Position numbers and translations under genes: made by a program. Source: Streptomyces syringium (GTDB lineage Bacteria > Actinomycetota > Actinomycetes > Streptomycetales > Streptomycetaceae). From it: a stretch of DNA of 64,000 nucleotides. Below are positions 16,118 to 24,553 of this stretch, piece by piece; the stretch's first letter is position 1; each line of letters starts with the position of its first letter. The notes below the pieces were generated by a model. The model was given only the letters and a program-made list of their open reading frames with translations, ran no database searches and was not told the DNA's origin. The stretch covers positions 5,353,501 through 5,417,500 of the forward strand of contig NZ_JAGIOH010000001.1 of the NCBI RefSeq assembly GCF_017876625.1, in the 5' to 3' direction.

Positions 16118-17176
16118 GTGGCGGCCCGGGCGCCCCTTGACCCAAGGGGTTCCCGGGCCGCCGCCGGGCCGACCGCAGTGTTCGCTTATATCGTCAGGCG
16201 GCTGATCGCCGTCATTGTGATGCTGCTCGTGGTCACCCTCGTGACCTTCGGCATCTTCTTCGCGATTCCGAAGCTCACCGGAGCCGACCCCGCCGCCCTG
16301 TACGTCGGCAAGCAGGCGGACCCGGCCACGATCGAGGGGATCCGGGAGAAGCTCGGACTGGGCGAGCCGATCCTCGTGCAGTTCTGGGACTTCGTCACCG
16401 GCATCTTCGCCGGCCGGGACTACACCGGCGGCGGGACCACCGTCCGCTGCGACGCCCCGTGCTTCGGCTACTCCTTCCGCAACGAGCAGCCCATCTGGCC
16501 CGTGCTCCAGGACCGGCTGCCGGTCACGCTCTCGCTGGCCGGGGGCGCGTGCGTGCTGTGGCTGCTGGGCGGCGTCACCACCGGCATCGTCTCCGCGCTC
16601 AAGCGCGGCAGCCTATGGGACCGCGCGGCCATGACCATCGCCCTCAGCGGTGTCTCGCTGCCGATCTACTTCACCGGTCTGCTCTCGCTCGCGGTCTTCA
16701 GCTACGGACTGGGCTGGGTGAACGGCGAGTACGTCGAATTCGCCGTGGATCCGGCCGCGTGGTTCGGCGGACTGATCCTGCCCTGGGTCACCCTCGCCTT
16801 CCTCTACGCGGCGATGTACGCCCGGCTCACCCGGGCCACCATGCTGGAGATCCTCGGCGAGGACTACATCCGCACGGCCCGCGCCAAGGGCCTGCGCGAA
16901 CCCGTCGTCATCGGCAAACACGCCATGCGCTCCACGATGACCCCCATCCTGACCATCCTCGGCATGGACCTCGGCGCGCTCGTCGGCGGCGCGATCCTCA
17001 CCGAGACCACCTTCAATCTGCCGGGCCTCGGCCAGGCCGCGGTCAAGGCCATCAGCGACCGCGACCTGCCGCTGATCCTCGGCGTGACGCTCATCGCCGC
17101 GGCCGCCGTCGTGGTCGCCAACCTCGTGGTGGACCTCCTGTACGCCGTGATCGACCCCCGAGTGAGGCTCTCGTGA
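16118..17176 (+). CDS. Oligopeptide/dipeptide ABC transporter permease (DppB/OppB type)
   Basis: A 352-aa six-span permease beginning FAYIVRRLIAVIVMLLVVTLVTFGIFF, with the EAA loop LGEDYIRTARAKGLREPVVIGKHAMR and the GALVGGAILTETTFNLPGLGQ segment typical of OppB. The GTG at 16118 has a GTGAGG ribosome binding site 7 nt upstream. GTG 16178 would give a 332-aa protein with a more typical N-terminus but lacks such a site. The stop overlaps the next start by 4 bp. Confidence 0.92.
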   Translation: MAARAPLDPRGSRAAAGPTAVFAYIVRRLIAVIVMLLVVTLVTFGIFFAIPKLTGADPAALYVGKQADPATIEGIREKLGLGEPILVQFWDFVTGIFAGRDYTGGGTTVRCDAPCFGYSFRNEQPIWPVLQDRLPVTLSLAGGACVLWLLGGVTTGIVSALKRGSLWDRAAMTIALSGVSLPIYFTGLLSLAVFSYGLGWVNGEYVEFAVDPAAWFGGLILPWVTLAFLYAAMYARLTRATMLEILGEDYIRTARAKGLREPVVIGKHAMRSTMTPILTILGMDLGALVGGAILTETTFNLPGLGQAAVKAISDRDLPLILGVTLIAAAAVVVANLVVDLLYAVIDPRVRLS

Positions 17177-18282
17177 CGGACCTTTCCAAGAGCGGCGCCG
17201 TCGGCGAGCCCGTCCGCACGGGCGCCGCAACCCCCTCCGCCTTCCTCGACGTGCGCGACCTGCACATCCACTTCCCCACCGACGACGGCCTGGTGAAGTC
17301 CGTCGACGGGCTCTCCTTCCAGCTGGAGAAGGGCAGGACCCTCGGCATCGTCGGCGAGTCCGGCTCCGGCAAGTCGGTCACCTCGCTCGGCATCATGGGC
17401 CTGCACACCGTCGGCCAGTACGGGCGCGGCAAGGCCCGGATCTCCGGGGAGATCTGGCTGGACGGCAAGGAGCTGATGACCGCCGACCCGGACGAGGTGC
17501 GCCGGCTGCGCGGCCGCGAGATGGCGATGATCTTCCAGGATCCGCTGTCGGCCATGCACCCGTACTTCACCATCGGCGCCCAGATCGTCGAGGCCTACCG
17601 GGTCCACCACGACGTGGACAAGAAGGCCGCCCGCAAGCGCGCGATCGAGCTGCTGGACCGCGTCGGCATCCCCCAGCCCGACCGGCGGGTGGACGACTAC
17701 CCGCACCAGTTCTCCGGCGGGATGCGCCAGCGCGCGATGATCGCGATGGCGCTGGTCAACAACCCCGAGCTGCTCATCGCGGACGAGCCGACGACCGCCC
17801 TGGACGTGACCGTCCAGGCGCAGATCCTCGACCTGATCCGCGATCTGCAGAAGGAGTTCGGCTCCGCGGTCATCATCATCACCCACGACCTGGGCGTCGT
17901 CGCCGAACTGGCCGACGACATCCTGGTGATGTACGGCGGCCGCTGCGTCGAGCGCGGCCCGGCGGAGAAGGTCTTCTACGAACCCCAGCACCCCTACACC
18001 TGGGGCCTGCTGGGCTCGATGCCGCGCATCGACCGGGACCAGACCGAGCGGCTGATCCCGGTCAAGGGCTCGCCGCCCAGCCTCATCAACGTGCCGTCCG
18101 GCTGCGCCTTCAACCCGCGCTGTCCCTACGCCGACGTTCCCAAGGACGGCGTCACCCGCACCGAGCGGCCCGAACTGCGCCTGGTGACCGGTGGTGAGGG
18201 CGGCCGGCACCACTCCGCCTGTCACATGGCGCAGGAGGAGCGGACGCGCATCTGGACCGAAGAGATTGCGCCCAAGCTGTGA
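17173..18282 (+). CDS. Oligopeptide ABC transporter ATP-binding protein (DppD/OppD type)
   Basis: A 369-aa ABC ATPase. Walker A is GESGSGKS (residues 61-68). The Q-loop is MIFQDPLSAMHP, the signature is FSGGMRQRAMIA, Walker B is LLIADEPTTALD, and the switch His is in ITHDLGVVAEL. The C-terminal oligopeptide-type extension contains the cysteine pair GCAFNPRCPYAD and a later Cys, as in members with an iron-sulfur site. GTGA overlap with both neighbours indicates translational coupling. Confidence 0.95.
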   Translation: MTDLSKSGAVGEPVRTGAATPSAFLDVRDLHIHFPTDDGLVKSVDGLSFQLEKGRTLGIVGESGSGKSVTSLGIMGLHTVGQYGRGKARISGEIWLDGKELMTADPDEVRRLRGREMAMIFQDPLSAMHPYFTIGAQIVEAYRVHHDVDKKAARKRAIELLDRVGIPQPDRRVDDYPHQFSGGMRQRAMIAMALVNNPELLIADEPTTALDVTVQAQILDLIRDLQKEFGSAVIIITHDLGVVAELADDILVMYGGRCVERGPAEKVFYEPQHPYTWGLLGSMPRIDRDQTERLIPVKGSPPSLINVPSGCAFNPRCPYADVPKDGVTRTERPELRLVTGGEGGRHHSACHMAQEERTRIWTEEIAPKL

Positions 18283-19376
18283 AGGACCGACCCGTGCCCG
18301 ATAACGCCGTACCCGACGAGACCGCGCCCGAGAAAGACGTGACCATTCCCCGGCAGCAGGCGCCCGAGGGCGAGCCCCTGCTCAAGGTCGAGGGCCTGGT
18401 CAAGCACTTCCCGATCAACAAGGGGCTGCTGCGCCGCCAGGTGGGCGCGGTGCAGGCCGTGGACGGCATCTCCTTCGACGTACGGCCGGGGGAGACCCTG
18501 GGGGTGGTGGGCGAGTCCGGCTGCGGGAAGTCCACCATGGGCCGGCTGATCACCCGGCTGCTGGAGCCCACCGGCGGGCGGATCGAGTTCGAGGGCAAGG
18601 ACATCACGCACCTCGGCGTGGCCGGGATGCGGCCGATGCGCCGCGACGTCCAGATGATCTTCCAGGACCCGTACTCCTCGCTGAATCCCCGGCACACGGT
18701 CGGCTCGATCGTCAGCGCGCCGTTCAAGCTCCAGCGGATCACGCCCGAAGGCGGGATCAAGAAGGAGGTCCAGCGACTGCTGGGACTGGTGGGGCTCAAC
18801 CCCGAGCACTACAACCGCTATCCGCACGAGTTCTCCGGCGGGCAGCGGCAGCGCATCGGCATCGCCCGGGCGCTCGCGCTCAAGCCCAAGCTGGTGGTCG
18901 CGGACGAGCCGGTCTCCGCGCTGGACGTGTCGATCCAGGCCCAGGTGGTCAACCTGCTGGACGACCTCCAGGACGAACTGGGTCTCACCTACGTGATCAT
19001 CGCGCACGACCTGTCGGTCATCCGGCACGTCTCCGACCGGATCGCGGTCATGTACCTCGGAAAGATCGTCGAGTTGGCCGACCGCAAGGCGTTGTACGAG
19101 ACGCCGATGCACCCCTACACCAAGGCGCTGATGTCCGCGGTGCCGGTGCCGGACCCCAAGCGGCGGGCGAAGCGGGAGCGGATCCTGCTCAAGGGCGATG
19201 TGCCCTCGCCGATCTCACCGCCGGCGGGGTGCCGCTTCCACACCCGCTGCTGGAAGGCGACGGACGTGTGCAAGCAGCAGGAGCCGCCGCTGATTCCCCT
19301 GGTGACGGGCCATCAAGTTGCCTGCCACCACCCCGAGAACATTCCGGAAGGGGCTGTGACGAACGTCCCGGCGTGA
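18279..19376 (+). CDS. Oligopeptide ABC transporter ATP-binding protein (DppF/OppF type)
   Basis: A 365-aa ABC ATPase with Walker A GESGCGKS (from residue 78), Q-loop MIFQDPYSSLNP, signature FSGGQRQRIGIA, Walker B LVVADEPVSALD and IAHDLSVIRHVSDRIAVMYLG. The C-terminal region has the GCRFHTRCWKA cysteine pair and a following Cys. It pairs with the DppD-like ATPase to power peptide import. It starts on the 4-bp GTGA overlap and ends the operon. Confidence 0.95.
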   Translation: MKDRPVPDNAVPDETAPEKDVTIPRQQAPEGEPLLKVEGLVKHFPINKGLLRRQVGAVQAVDGISFDVRPGETLGVVGESGCGKSTMGRLITRLLEPTGGRIEFEGKDITHLGVAGMRPMRRDVQMIFQDPYSSLNPRHTVGSIVSAPFKLQRITPEGGIKKEVQRLLGLVGLNPEHYNRYPHEFSGGQRQRIGIARALALKPKLVVADEPVSALDVSIQAQVVNLLDDLQDELGLTYVIIAHDLSVIRHVSDRIAVMYLGKIVELADRKALYETPMHPYTKALMSAVPVPDPKRRAKRERILLKGDVPSPISPPAGCRFHTRCWKATDVCKQQEPPLIPLVTGHQVACHHPENIPEGAVTNVPA

Positions 19377-19469
19377 CAAATGGGTAAAACCCTTGGCCGG
19401 TTGGGGCGGGAGGGGGCAGAGTCGGCGCGTGCGCTGCATTGGCGTTCGCGTGTTCGAAAGGAACGACTC

Positions 19470-20882
19470 ATGGCACTCTCCCGCCGCTCCGCCCGGCACC
19501 GCTCGACCAGACTTCTCGCCCTCGCCACCGCCGCGGCGTCCGTGTGGGTGATCTCCGCCGCCCCGGCCCCCGTGCCGGGAGCGCCCGGTGTGGGTGACTC
19601 CTACTTCCCGAACCTGGGCAACGGCGGCTTCGACGTCCGGCACTACGGCCTCGACATCGGCTACACGCCCGACACCGGGCGGCTCGAGGGACGCGCCACC
19701 ATCACCGCGCGGGCCACCAAGTCCCTCTCCTCCTTCCACCTCGACCTCCAGCAGCTGAAGGTCACCTCGGTCGAGGTGAACGGCAAGCGCGCGCACTTCA
19801 CCCGCACCGGCGACGAGATCAACATCCGCCCCGGCCGGCACCTGGCCAAGGGCCGGACCTTCACCACCACGGTGACGTACGGCGGCATACCCAAGCCGCT
19901 CAGCGGCCCCATCATCTTCGGCTCCAAGTACGGCTGGATGAAGACCCCCGACGGCGTCTTCGTCGCCTGCGAGCCCAACGCCGCCTCCACCTGGTTCCCC
20001 TCCAGCGACCACCCCTCGGACAAGGCGGCGTTCGACGTCCGGATCAAGGCCCCCAAGGGCCTCACCGGCATCTCCAACGGCCGGCTGGTCTCCACCCGCA
20101 CCCAGGGGTCCAAGACCGTCTCGCACTGGCGGGCCACCCGGCCCATGGCGCCCTACCTCGCCACCGCCACCATCGGGAAGTTCGACGTCCGCACGGGCAG
20201 GACCCCCGCCGGCACCCCGATCTACGTGGCCATCGACCCGAAGCTCAAGGGCGACAACCCCGTCGACTTCTACGGGATCACCGCGGAGGCCACCGACTAC
20301 TGGTCGAAGGTCTTCGGTCCGTACCCCTTCGAGGAGACGGGCGCCATCGTCGACGACATGCCGGACGCCGAGTTCTCGCTGGAGACCCAGACCAAGCCGG
20401 TCTACTCGGCGGTCCGGGACGAGGAGACCATCGTCCACGAGCTGGCCCACCAGTGGTTCGGCGACTCCGTCTCGGTGCGCGAGTGGAAGAACATCTGGCT
20501 CAACGAGGGCTTCGCCTCCTACTCCGAGTGGCTGTGGGCCGAGCACAAGGGCAAGAAGAGCGCCCACCAGTCCTTCCTGGACGCCTACAACCGCTACGGG
20601 GCCGACGACCCGTTCTGGAAGATCGTCGTCGCCGACCCGCAGCGCGACACCATGTTCTCCCGGGCGGTCTACACGCGCGGGGCGATGGCCCTGCAGGCGC
20701 TGCGTGAGCGGATCGGCGACAAGGCCTTCTTCAAGCTGCTGCCGCTGTGGACCTCGCAGCACCGCTACGGCAACGCCGAGATCAAGCAGTTCATCGCGCT
20801 CGCCGAGAAGGTCTCGGGTCAGAAGCTCGGCGGCCTCTTCGACACCTGGATCGGGAAGCCGGGGAAGCCCGCGCTGCCGTAG
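19470..20882 (+). CDS. M1-family zinc metallopeptidase, secreted
   Basis: A 470-aa protein with a signal peptide (RSTRLLALATAAASVWVISAAPAPV). The zinc site is H323-E-L-A-H327 with E346 in LNEGFASYSEWLW. The classical GAMEN substrate loop is replaced by an EFSLETQ-type segment, as in other actinobacterial short M1 enzymes. It lacks the ERAP1-like C-terminal domain. It probably trims peptides outside the cell, which would fit the peptide importer directly upstream. AAAGGAA precedes the ATG. Confidence 0.9.
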   Translation: MALSRRSARHRSTRLLALATAAASVWVISAAPAPVPGAPGVGDSYFPNLGNGGFDVRHYGLDIGYTPDTGRLEGRATITARATKSLSSFHLDLQQLKVTSVEVNGKRAHFTRTGDEINIRPGRHLAKGRTFTTTVTYGGIPKPLSGPIIFGSKYGWMKTPDGVFVACEPNAASTWFPSSDHPSDKAAFDVRIKAPKGLTGISNGRLVSTRTQGSKTVSHWRATRPMAPYLATATIGKFDVRTGRTPAGTPIYVAIDPKLKGDNPVDFYGITAEATDYWSKVFGPYPFEETGAIVDDMPDAEFSLETQTKPVYSAVRDEETIVHELAHQWFGDSVSVREWKNIWLNEGFASYSEWLWAEHKGKKSAHQSFLDAYNRYGADDPFWKIVVADPQRDTMFSRAVYTRGAMALQALRERIGDKAFFKLLPLWTSQHRYGNAEIKQFIALAEKVSGQKLGGLFDTWIGKPGKPALP

Positions 20883-20926
20883 CGCCAGGGGGCCGTGGGG
20901 CTGGGTAGAGTCAGTGAGAGTGCTGG

Positions 20927-20955
20927 GGACAGTGGGGAGGTCGGGACCACTGTCC
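20927..20955 (+). terminator. Inverted repeat between the M1 peptidase and TRIC genes
   Basis: GGACAGTGG (20927-20935) and CCACTGTCC (20947-20955) are perfectly complementary with an 11-nt loop. It is most likely a terminator or attenuating hairpin before the next gene. Confidence 0.5.
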
Positions 20956-20975
20956 GCGACGGGTAAGAATGTCGC

Positions 20976-21635
20976 GTGCTCACCGATCTGTTCAGCCCCT
21001 CAGTCCAGCATTCACTGGATCTCGTCGGGATCTTCGTCTTCGCCATCTCGGGTGCGCTGCTCGCCGTGCGGAAGAACTTCGACGTCTTCGGCATGACCGT
21101 GCTCGCCGAGGTCACGGCGCTGGGCGGCGGCGTGCTGCGGGACCTGATCATCGGTGCCGTGCCGCCCGCCGCCTTCACCGACCTCGGCTACTTCCTGACC
21201 CCGATGCTGGCCACCCTGCTCGTCGTCTTCCTGCATCCCGAGGTCGAGCGGATCACCAAGGCGGTGGGTGTCTTCGACGCCGCCGGCCTCGGCCTGTTCT
21301 GTGTCACCGGCACGATGAAGGCCCACGCCTACGGGCTCGGCCTCACCTTCGCCGCCGCGCTCGGCGTGGCCACGGCGGTCGGCGGCGGCGTGCTGCGCGA
21401 CATACTCGCCCACGAGGTGCCCTCGCTGCTGCGCTGGGACCGCGATCTGTACGCCGTGCCCGCGATGATGGGGGCGACGATGGCCGCCCTGCTGATCCAC
21501 TTCGACGCGCTCTCCGCCACCACCAGCGTGATCCCGGTCCTGACGGCGTTCGCGCTGCGGCTGCTGTCGATGCACTTCCACTGGCGGGCGCCGCGCGCCT
21601 GGCACCGGCGCAGCGCGGCCGCCGAAGAGGTGTGA
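20976..21635 (+). CDS. Trimeric intracellular cation channel (TRIC) family membrane protein
   Basis: A 219-aa membrane protein with seven predicted spans formed by two inverted repeats, each with a GGG-V-LRD signature: TALGGGVLRDLIIG and TAVGGGVLRDILAHEVP. This is the UPF0126/TRIC architecture; bacterial members form potassium-permeable trimeric channels. GTG start. The nearest -10-like sequence is TAAGAA just upstream, so the transcript may be leaderless. Confidence 0.9.
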   Translation: MLTDLFSPSVQHSLDLVGIFVFAISGALLAVRKNFDVFGMTVLAEVTALGGGVLRDLIIGAVPPAAFTDLGYFLTPMLATLLVVFLHPEVERITKAVGVFDAAGLGLFCVTGTMKAHAYGLGLTFAAALGVATAVGGGVLRDILAHEVPSLLRWDRDLYAVPAMMGATMAALLIHFDALSATTSVIPVLTAFALRLLSMHFHWRAPRAWHRRSAAAEEV

Positions 21636-21703
21636 CGAGGGGGCTTCCGCCCGCGCCGGAGTCCGGACGCACGCTGGCCCTACCAGTCAGTAACTTCCGG
21701 GTG

Positions 21704-21709
21704 TAGCGT
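21704..21709 (+). promoter_or_regulatory. Candidate -10 box of the thioesterase gene
   Basis: TAGCGT ends 7 nt before the ATG at 21717, with no ribosome binding site. This fits leaderless transcription. Confidence 0.4.
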
Positions 21710-21716
21710 GCGGACC

Positions 21717-22559
21717 ATGGCACAGGGAACCATCGGCACCAGCGAATTCGACCGGGACACCGCCATCGCGCGGCGCGCGCCCGGCACGTCCGCCGTCTTC
21801 GACGCGGACCTCTCCGCGGGGTGGACCATCGGCCACGCCGTCAACGGCGGCTACCTCCTCGCCCTGCTGGGCCGGGCCCTCGGCGAGACGCTCCGGCACC
21901 CCGACCCGTTCTCCATCACCGCCCACTACCTCTCCGCCTCCAAGCCCGGACCCGCCCTGATCCGCACCGAGCAGATCCGTGCCAGCCGGACGCTCTCCAC
22001 GGGCCAGGCCACGCTGCTCCAGTTCGACGAGGACGGCGCCGAGGTCGAGCGCATCCGCGTCCTGGCCACCTACGGCGAGCTGGACGCCCTCCCCGAGGAC
22101 GTCCGCACCACCGCCAAGCCCCCGGCCCTCCCGCCCTACGAACGGTGCCTGAGCAGCGAGGACGGCGACCCGTCGACGACACCCGAGATCGCCGGGCGCC
22201 TCGACATCCGGCTCGACCCGGCCACGGCCGGCTGGGCGATCGGCGCCCCCGGCGGGCAGGGCGAGATGCGCGGCTGGTTCGGCCTCGCCGACGGCCGCGA
22301 CCCCGACCCGCTCGCACTCCTGCTGGCCGTCGACGCGCTGCCGCCCGCCGTCTTCGAGCTGGGCGTCACCGGCTGGGTCCCCACCATCGAGCTGACCGCC
22401 CACATCCGCAGCCGCCCCGCCCCCGGCCCGCTGCGCGTCTCCGTCAGCACCCGCAACCTCGCGGGCGGCTATCTGGAGGAGGACGCCGAGGTCTGGGACA
22501 GCCAGGACCGCCTGGTGGCACAGTCCCGCCAGCTGGCGCGGGTGCTGCGCACCTCCTGA
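21717..22559 (+). CDS. Thioesterase family protein (double hot-dog, acyl-CoA type)
   Basis: A 280-aa TesB-like protein with two hot-dog units: GWTIGHAVNGGYLLALLGRALGETLRHPDPFSITAHYLSASKPGPA near the N-terminus and FELGVTGWVPTIELTAHIRSRPAPGPLRV towards the C-terminus. It probably hydrolyses acyl-CoA thioesters; the chain-length preference is unknown. It lies 50 bp before the cysteine desulfurase, which has its own -10 box. Confidence 0.8.
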   Translation: MAQGTIGTSEFDRDTAIARRAPGTSAVFDADLSAGWTIGHAVNGGYLLALLGRALGETLRHPDPFSITAHYLSASKPGPALIRTEQIRASRTLSTGQATLLQFDEDGAEVERIRVLATYGELDALPEDVRTTAKPPALPPYERCLSSEDGDPSTTPEIAGRLDIRLDPATAGWAIGAPGGQGEMRGWFGLADGRDPDPLALLLAVDALPPAVFELGVTGWVPTIELTAHIRSRPAPGPLRVSVSTRNLAGGYLEEDAEVWDSQDRLVAQSRQLARVLRTS

Positions 22560-22594
22560 CCGGAACGCCCGGTACGGCGCCCGGGCCCAGCTCG

Positions 22595-22600
22595 TAGAAT
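22595..22600 (+). promoter_or_regulatory. Candidate -10 box of the cysteine desulfurase gene
   Basis: TAGAAT lies 9 nt before the ATG at 22610, with no Shine-Dalgarno sequence between. A leaderless or nearly leaderless mRNA is likely. Confidence 0.45.
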
Positions 22601-22609
22601 CGTCCCACC

Positions 22610-23779
22610 ATGGCCTACCTCGACCACGCCGCCACCACCCCGATGCTCCCGGAAGCGGTGCAGGCGATGACCGCCCAGCTCGCCCTCGCCGGGAACGCCT
22701 CCTCGCTGCACGCCGCCGGGCGTCGCGCGCGCCGTACCGTCGAGGAGTCGCGCGAATCGCTCGCGGCATCGCTCGGCGCGCGCCCCAGCGAAGTGGTCTT
22801 CACCGCGGGCGGCACCGAAGCGGACAACCTCGCCGTCAAGGGCCTGTACTGGGCCCGCCGGGACGCCGACCCGGCCCGCCGCCGAGTCCTCGCCAGCCCC
22901 GTGGAGCACCACGCCGTCCTCGACGCCGTCGACTGGCTCGCCACGCACGAGGGGGCGACCGTGGAGTACCTGCCCGTCGACTCCTACGGGCGGGTGCACC
23001 CCGACGCGCTGCGCGAGGCCATAGCCCGCGACCCCGACGACGTGGCCCTGATCACCGTCATGTGGGCCAACAACGAGATCGGCACGGTCATGCCGGTCCG
23101 TGAACTGGCGGACGTGGCGGCCGAGTTCGACATCCCCCTGCACGCCGACGCGGTGCAGGCCTTCGGACAGCTGGACGTCGACTTCGCCGCCTCGGGGCTC
23201 GCCGCGATGACCGTCAGCGGCCACAAGGTCGGCGGCCCGTACGGCATCGGTGCCCTGCTGCTGGGCCGCCGGTACGCGCCCGTACCCCTGCTGCACGGCG
23301 GCGGCCAGGAGCGGCACGTGCGCTCCGGGACCCTCGACGTGCCCGGCATCGCCTCCTTCGCGGTCGCGGGCGTGCTCGCCGCCGAGCGGCGCGAGCACTT
23401 CGCGCGCGAGGTCGGCGCGCTCCGTGACGAGCTGGTCGAGGCGGTCCTGGCGGCCGTGCCCGACGCGGTGCTCGGCGGCGACCCCGACCCGGCGGGCCGC
23501 CTGCCCGCCAACGCCCACTTCTCCTTCCCCGGCTGCGAGGGCGACTCGCTGCTCCTGCTGCTGGACGCCCAGGGCATCGAGTGCTCCACCGGCTCCGCCT
23601 GCACCGCCGGCGTCGCCCAGCCCAGCCATGTGGTCCTCGCCACGGGCACGGACCGGAACCTGGCCCGCGGCACCCTGCGCTTCTCCCTCGGCCACACCTC
23701 CACCGAGGAGGACGTGGCCGCCGTGCGCGACGTCATCGCCTCGGTGGTGGAGCGGGCCCGCACGGCCGGGCTCAGTTAG
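22610..23779 (+). CDS. Cysteine desulfurase (IscS/NifS class)
   Basis: A 389-aa PLP enzyme that removes sulfur from cysteine as an enzyme persulfide. It begins MAYLDHAATTPM. The PLP lysine is K206 in TVSGHKVGGPYGIGALL, and the persulfide cysteine is C325 in GIECSTGSACTAG. mnmA lies 775 bp downstream on the same strand, so its sulfur probably feeds tRNA thiolation as well as other sinks. Its stop overlaps the stop of the convergent amidase. Confidence 0.94.
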   Translation: MAYLDHAATTPMLPEAVQAMTAQLALAGNASSLHAAGRRARRTVEESRESLAASLGARPSEVVFTAGGTEADNLAVKGLYWARRDADPARRRVLASPVEHHAVLDAVDWLATHEGATVEYLPVDSYGRVHPDALREAIARDPDDVALITVMWANNEIGTVMPVRELADVAAEFDIPLHADAVQAFGQLDVDFAASGLAAMTVSGHKVGGPYGIGALLLGRRYAPVPLLHGGGQERHVRSGTLDVPGIASFAVAGVLAAERREHFAREVGALRDELVEAVLAAVPDAVLGGDPDPAGRLPANAHFSFPGCEGDSLLLLLDAQGIECSTGSACTAGVAQPSHVVLATGTDRNLARGTLRFSLGHTSTEEDVAAVRDVIASVVERARTAGLS

Positions 23780-24414
23780 CGGCTCCCCGCCGCCGCCCCG
23801 ACGAGCTTCAGATACCGGTCCCAGTCCCAGTGCGGGCCGGGATCGGTGTGATCCGTCCCCGGCACCTGGGAGTGGGCGACGATATGGGCCCGGTCCGCCG
23901 GGAACCCGTAGCGCGCGCAGATCCCGGCCGTGAGCGCGGCCGACGCCCGGTACATCGCGTCCGTGAAATCACCGGGCCGGTCCACGTAGCCCTCGTGCTC
24001 TATGCCGACGCTGCGCTCGTTGAAACGGCGGTTCCCGGAGTGGAAGGCCACGTCCAGCTCGCGGACGGTCTGCGCGACATGGCCGTCCTTGCGCACGACG
24101 TAGTGCGCGGCGGCCTGGTGCAGGGGATCGCGGAAGACCCGCAGGGCGTCGCCGTAGCTGCCCTGGACGACGTGGATGACGACCCGGTCGATGGTGTAGT
24201 CGGCCGGCCGGTCCGCCCACCGCCAGTTCGCGGACGAGGCGGCGACCCACTCGGCGCCGTCGTGGTCGAGCTCGCCGTCCGTGCGGGGGCGCTCCAGCCC
24301 GGCGGCCCGATAGCACCAGCGGACGAGTGCGTCACGCCCCGCGTAGCCGGCTGCGCCTGCCACGGCGGCCCCGCCGATCAGCAGCCCGCGACGGCTGATG
24401 CGTTTTCGTTCCAC
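23776..24414 (-). CDS. N-acetylmuramoyl-L-alanine amidase (Amidase_2), predicted Tat-exported
   Basis: A 212-aa zinc amidase starting at GTG 24414, preceded by GGGGG. The N-terminus RKRISRRGLLIGGAAVAGAAGYAG contains a twin-arginine motif (SRRGLL) and a hydrophobic core, suggesting Tat export. The amidase domain (VVIHVVQ, AHYVV, SVGIEHEGYVDRP, IVAHSQVPG, DHTDPGPHWDWDRYLKLV) is clearly paralogous to the signal-less protein at 2315-2839. It would cleave peptidoglycan stem peptides. Its stop overlaps the convergent cysteine desulfurase gene by 4 bp. Confidence 0.9.
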   Translation of the reverse strand: MERKRISRRGLLIGGAAVAGAAGYAGRDALVRWCYRAAGLERPRTDGELDHDGAEWVAASSANWRWADRPADYTIDRVVIHVVQGSYGDALRVFRDPLHQAAAHYVVRKDGHVAQTVRELDVAFHSGNRRFNERSVGIEHEGYVDRPGDFTDAMYRASAALTAGICARYGFPADRAHIVAHSQVPGTDHTDPGPHWDWDRYLKLVGAAAGSR

Positions 24415-24475
24415 GTGTGACCCCCTGATGCGCAGAACGCGTGCGGCGCCCCCCTGGTTCCAGCCGGGGCTCCGC

Positions 24476-24504
24476 AAGATCCAGCCCGTCCGGCGATTGA
24501 GGAC
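24476..24504 (+). repeat. Copy of a dispersed intergenic repeat
   Basis: The core AGCCCGTCCGGCGATTGAGG recurs with one change at 27956-27983. It resembles one arm of the hairpin at 55813-55860. This sequence type is common between genes in Streptomyces genomes. Confidence 0.6.
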
Positions 24505-24553
24505 ATCGGTGACCGGTACCGCGACCGGACGCAACCCTTACCCTGGTACAGCT

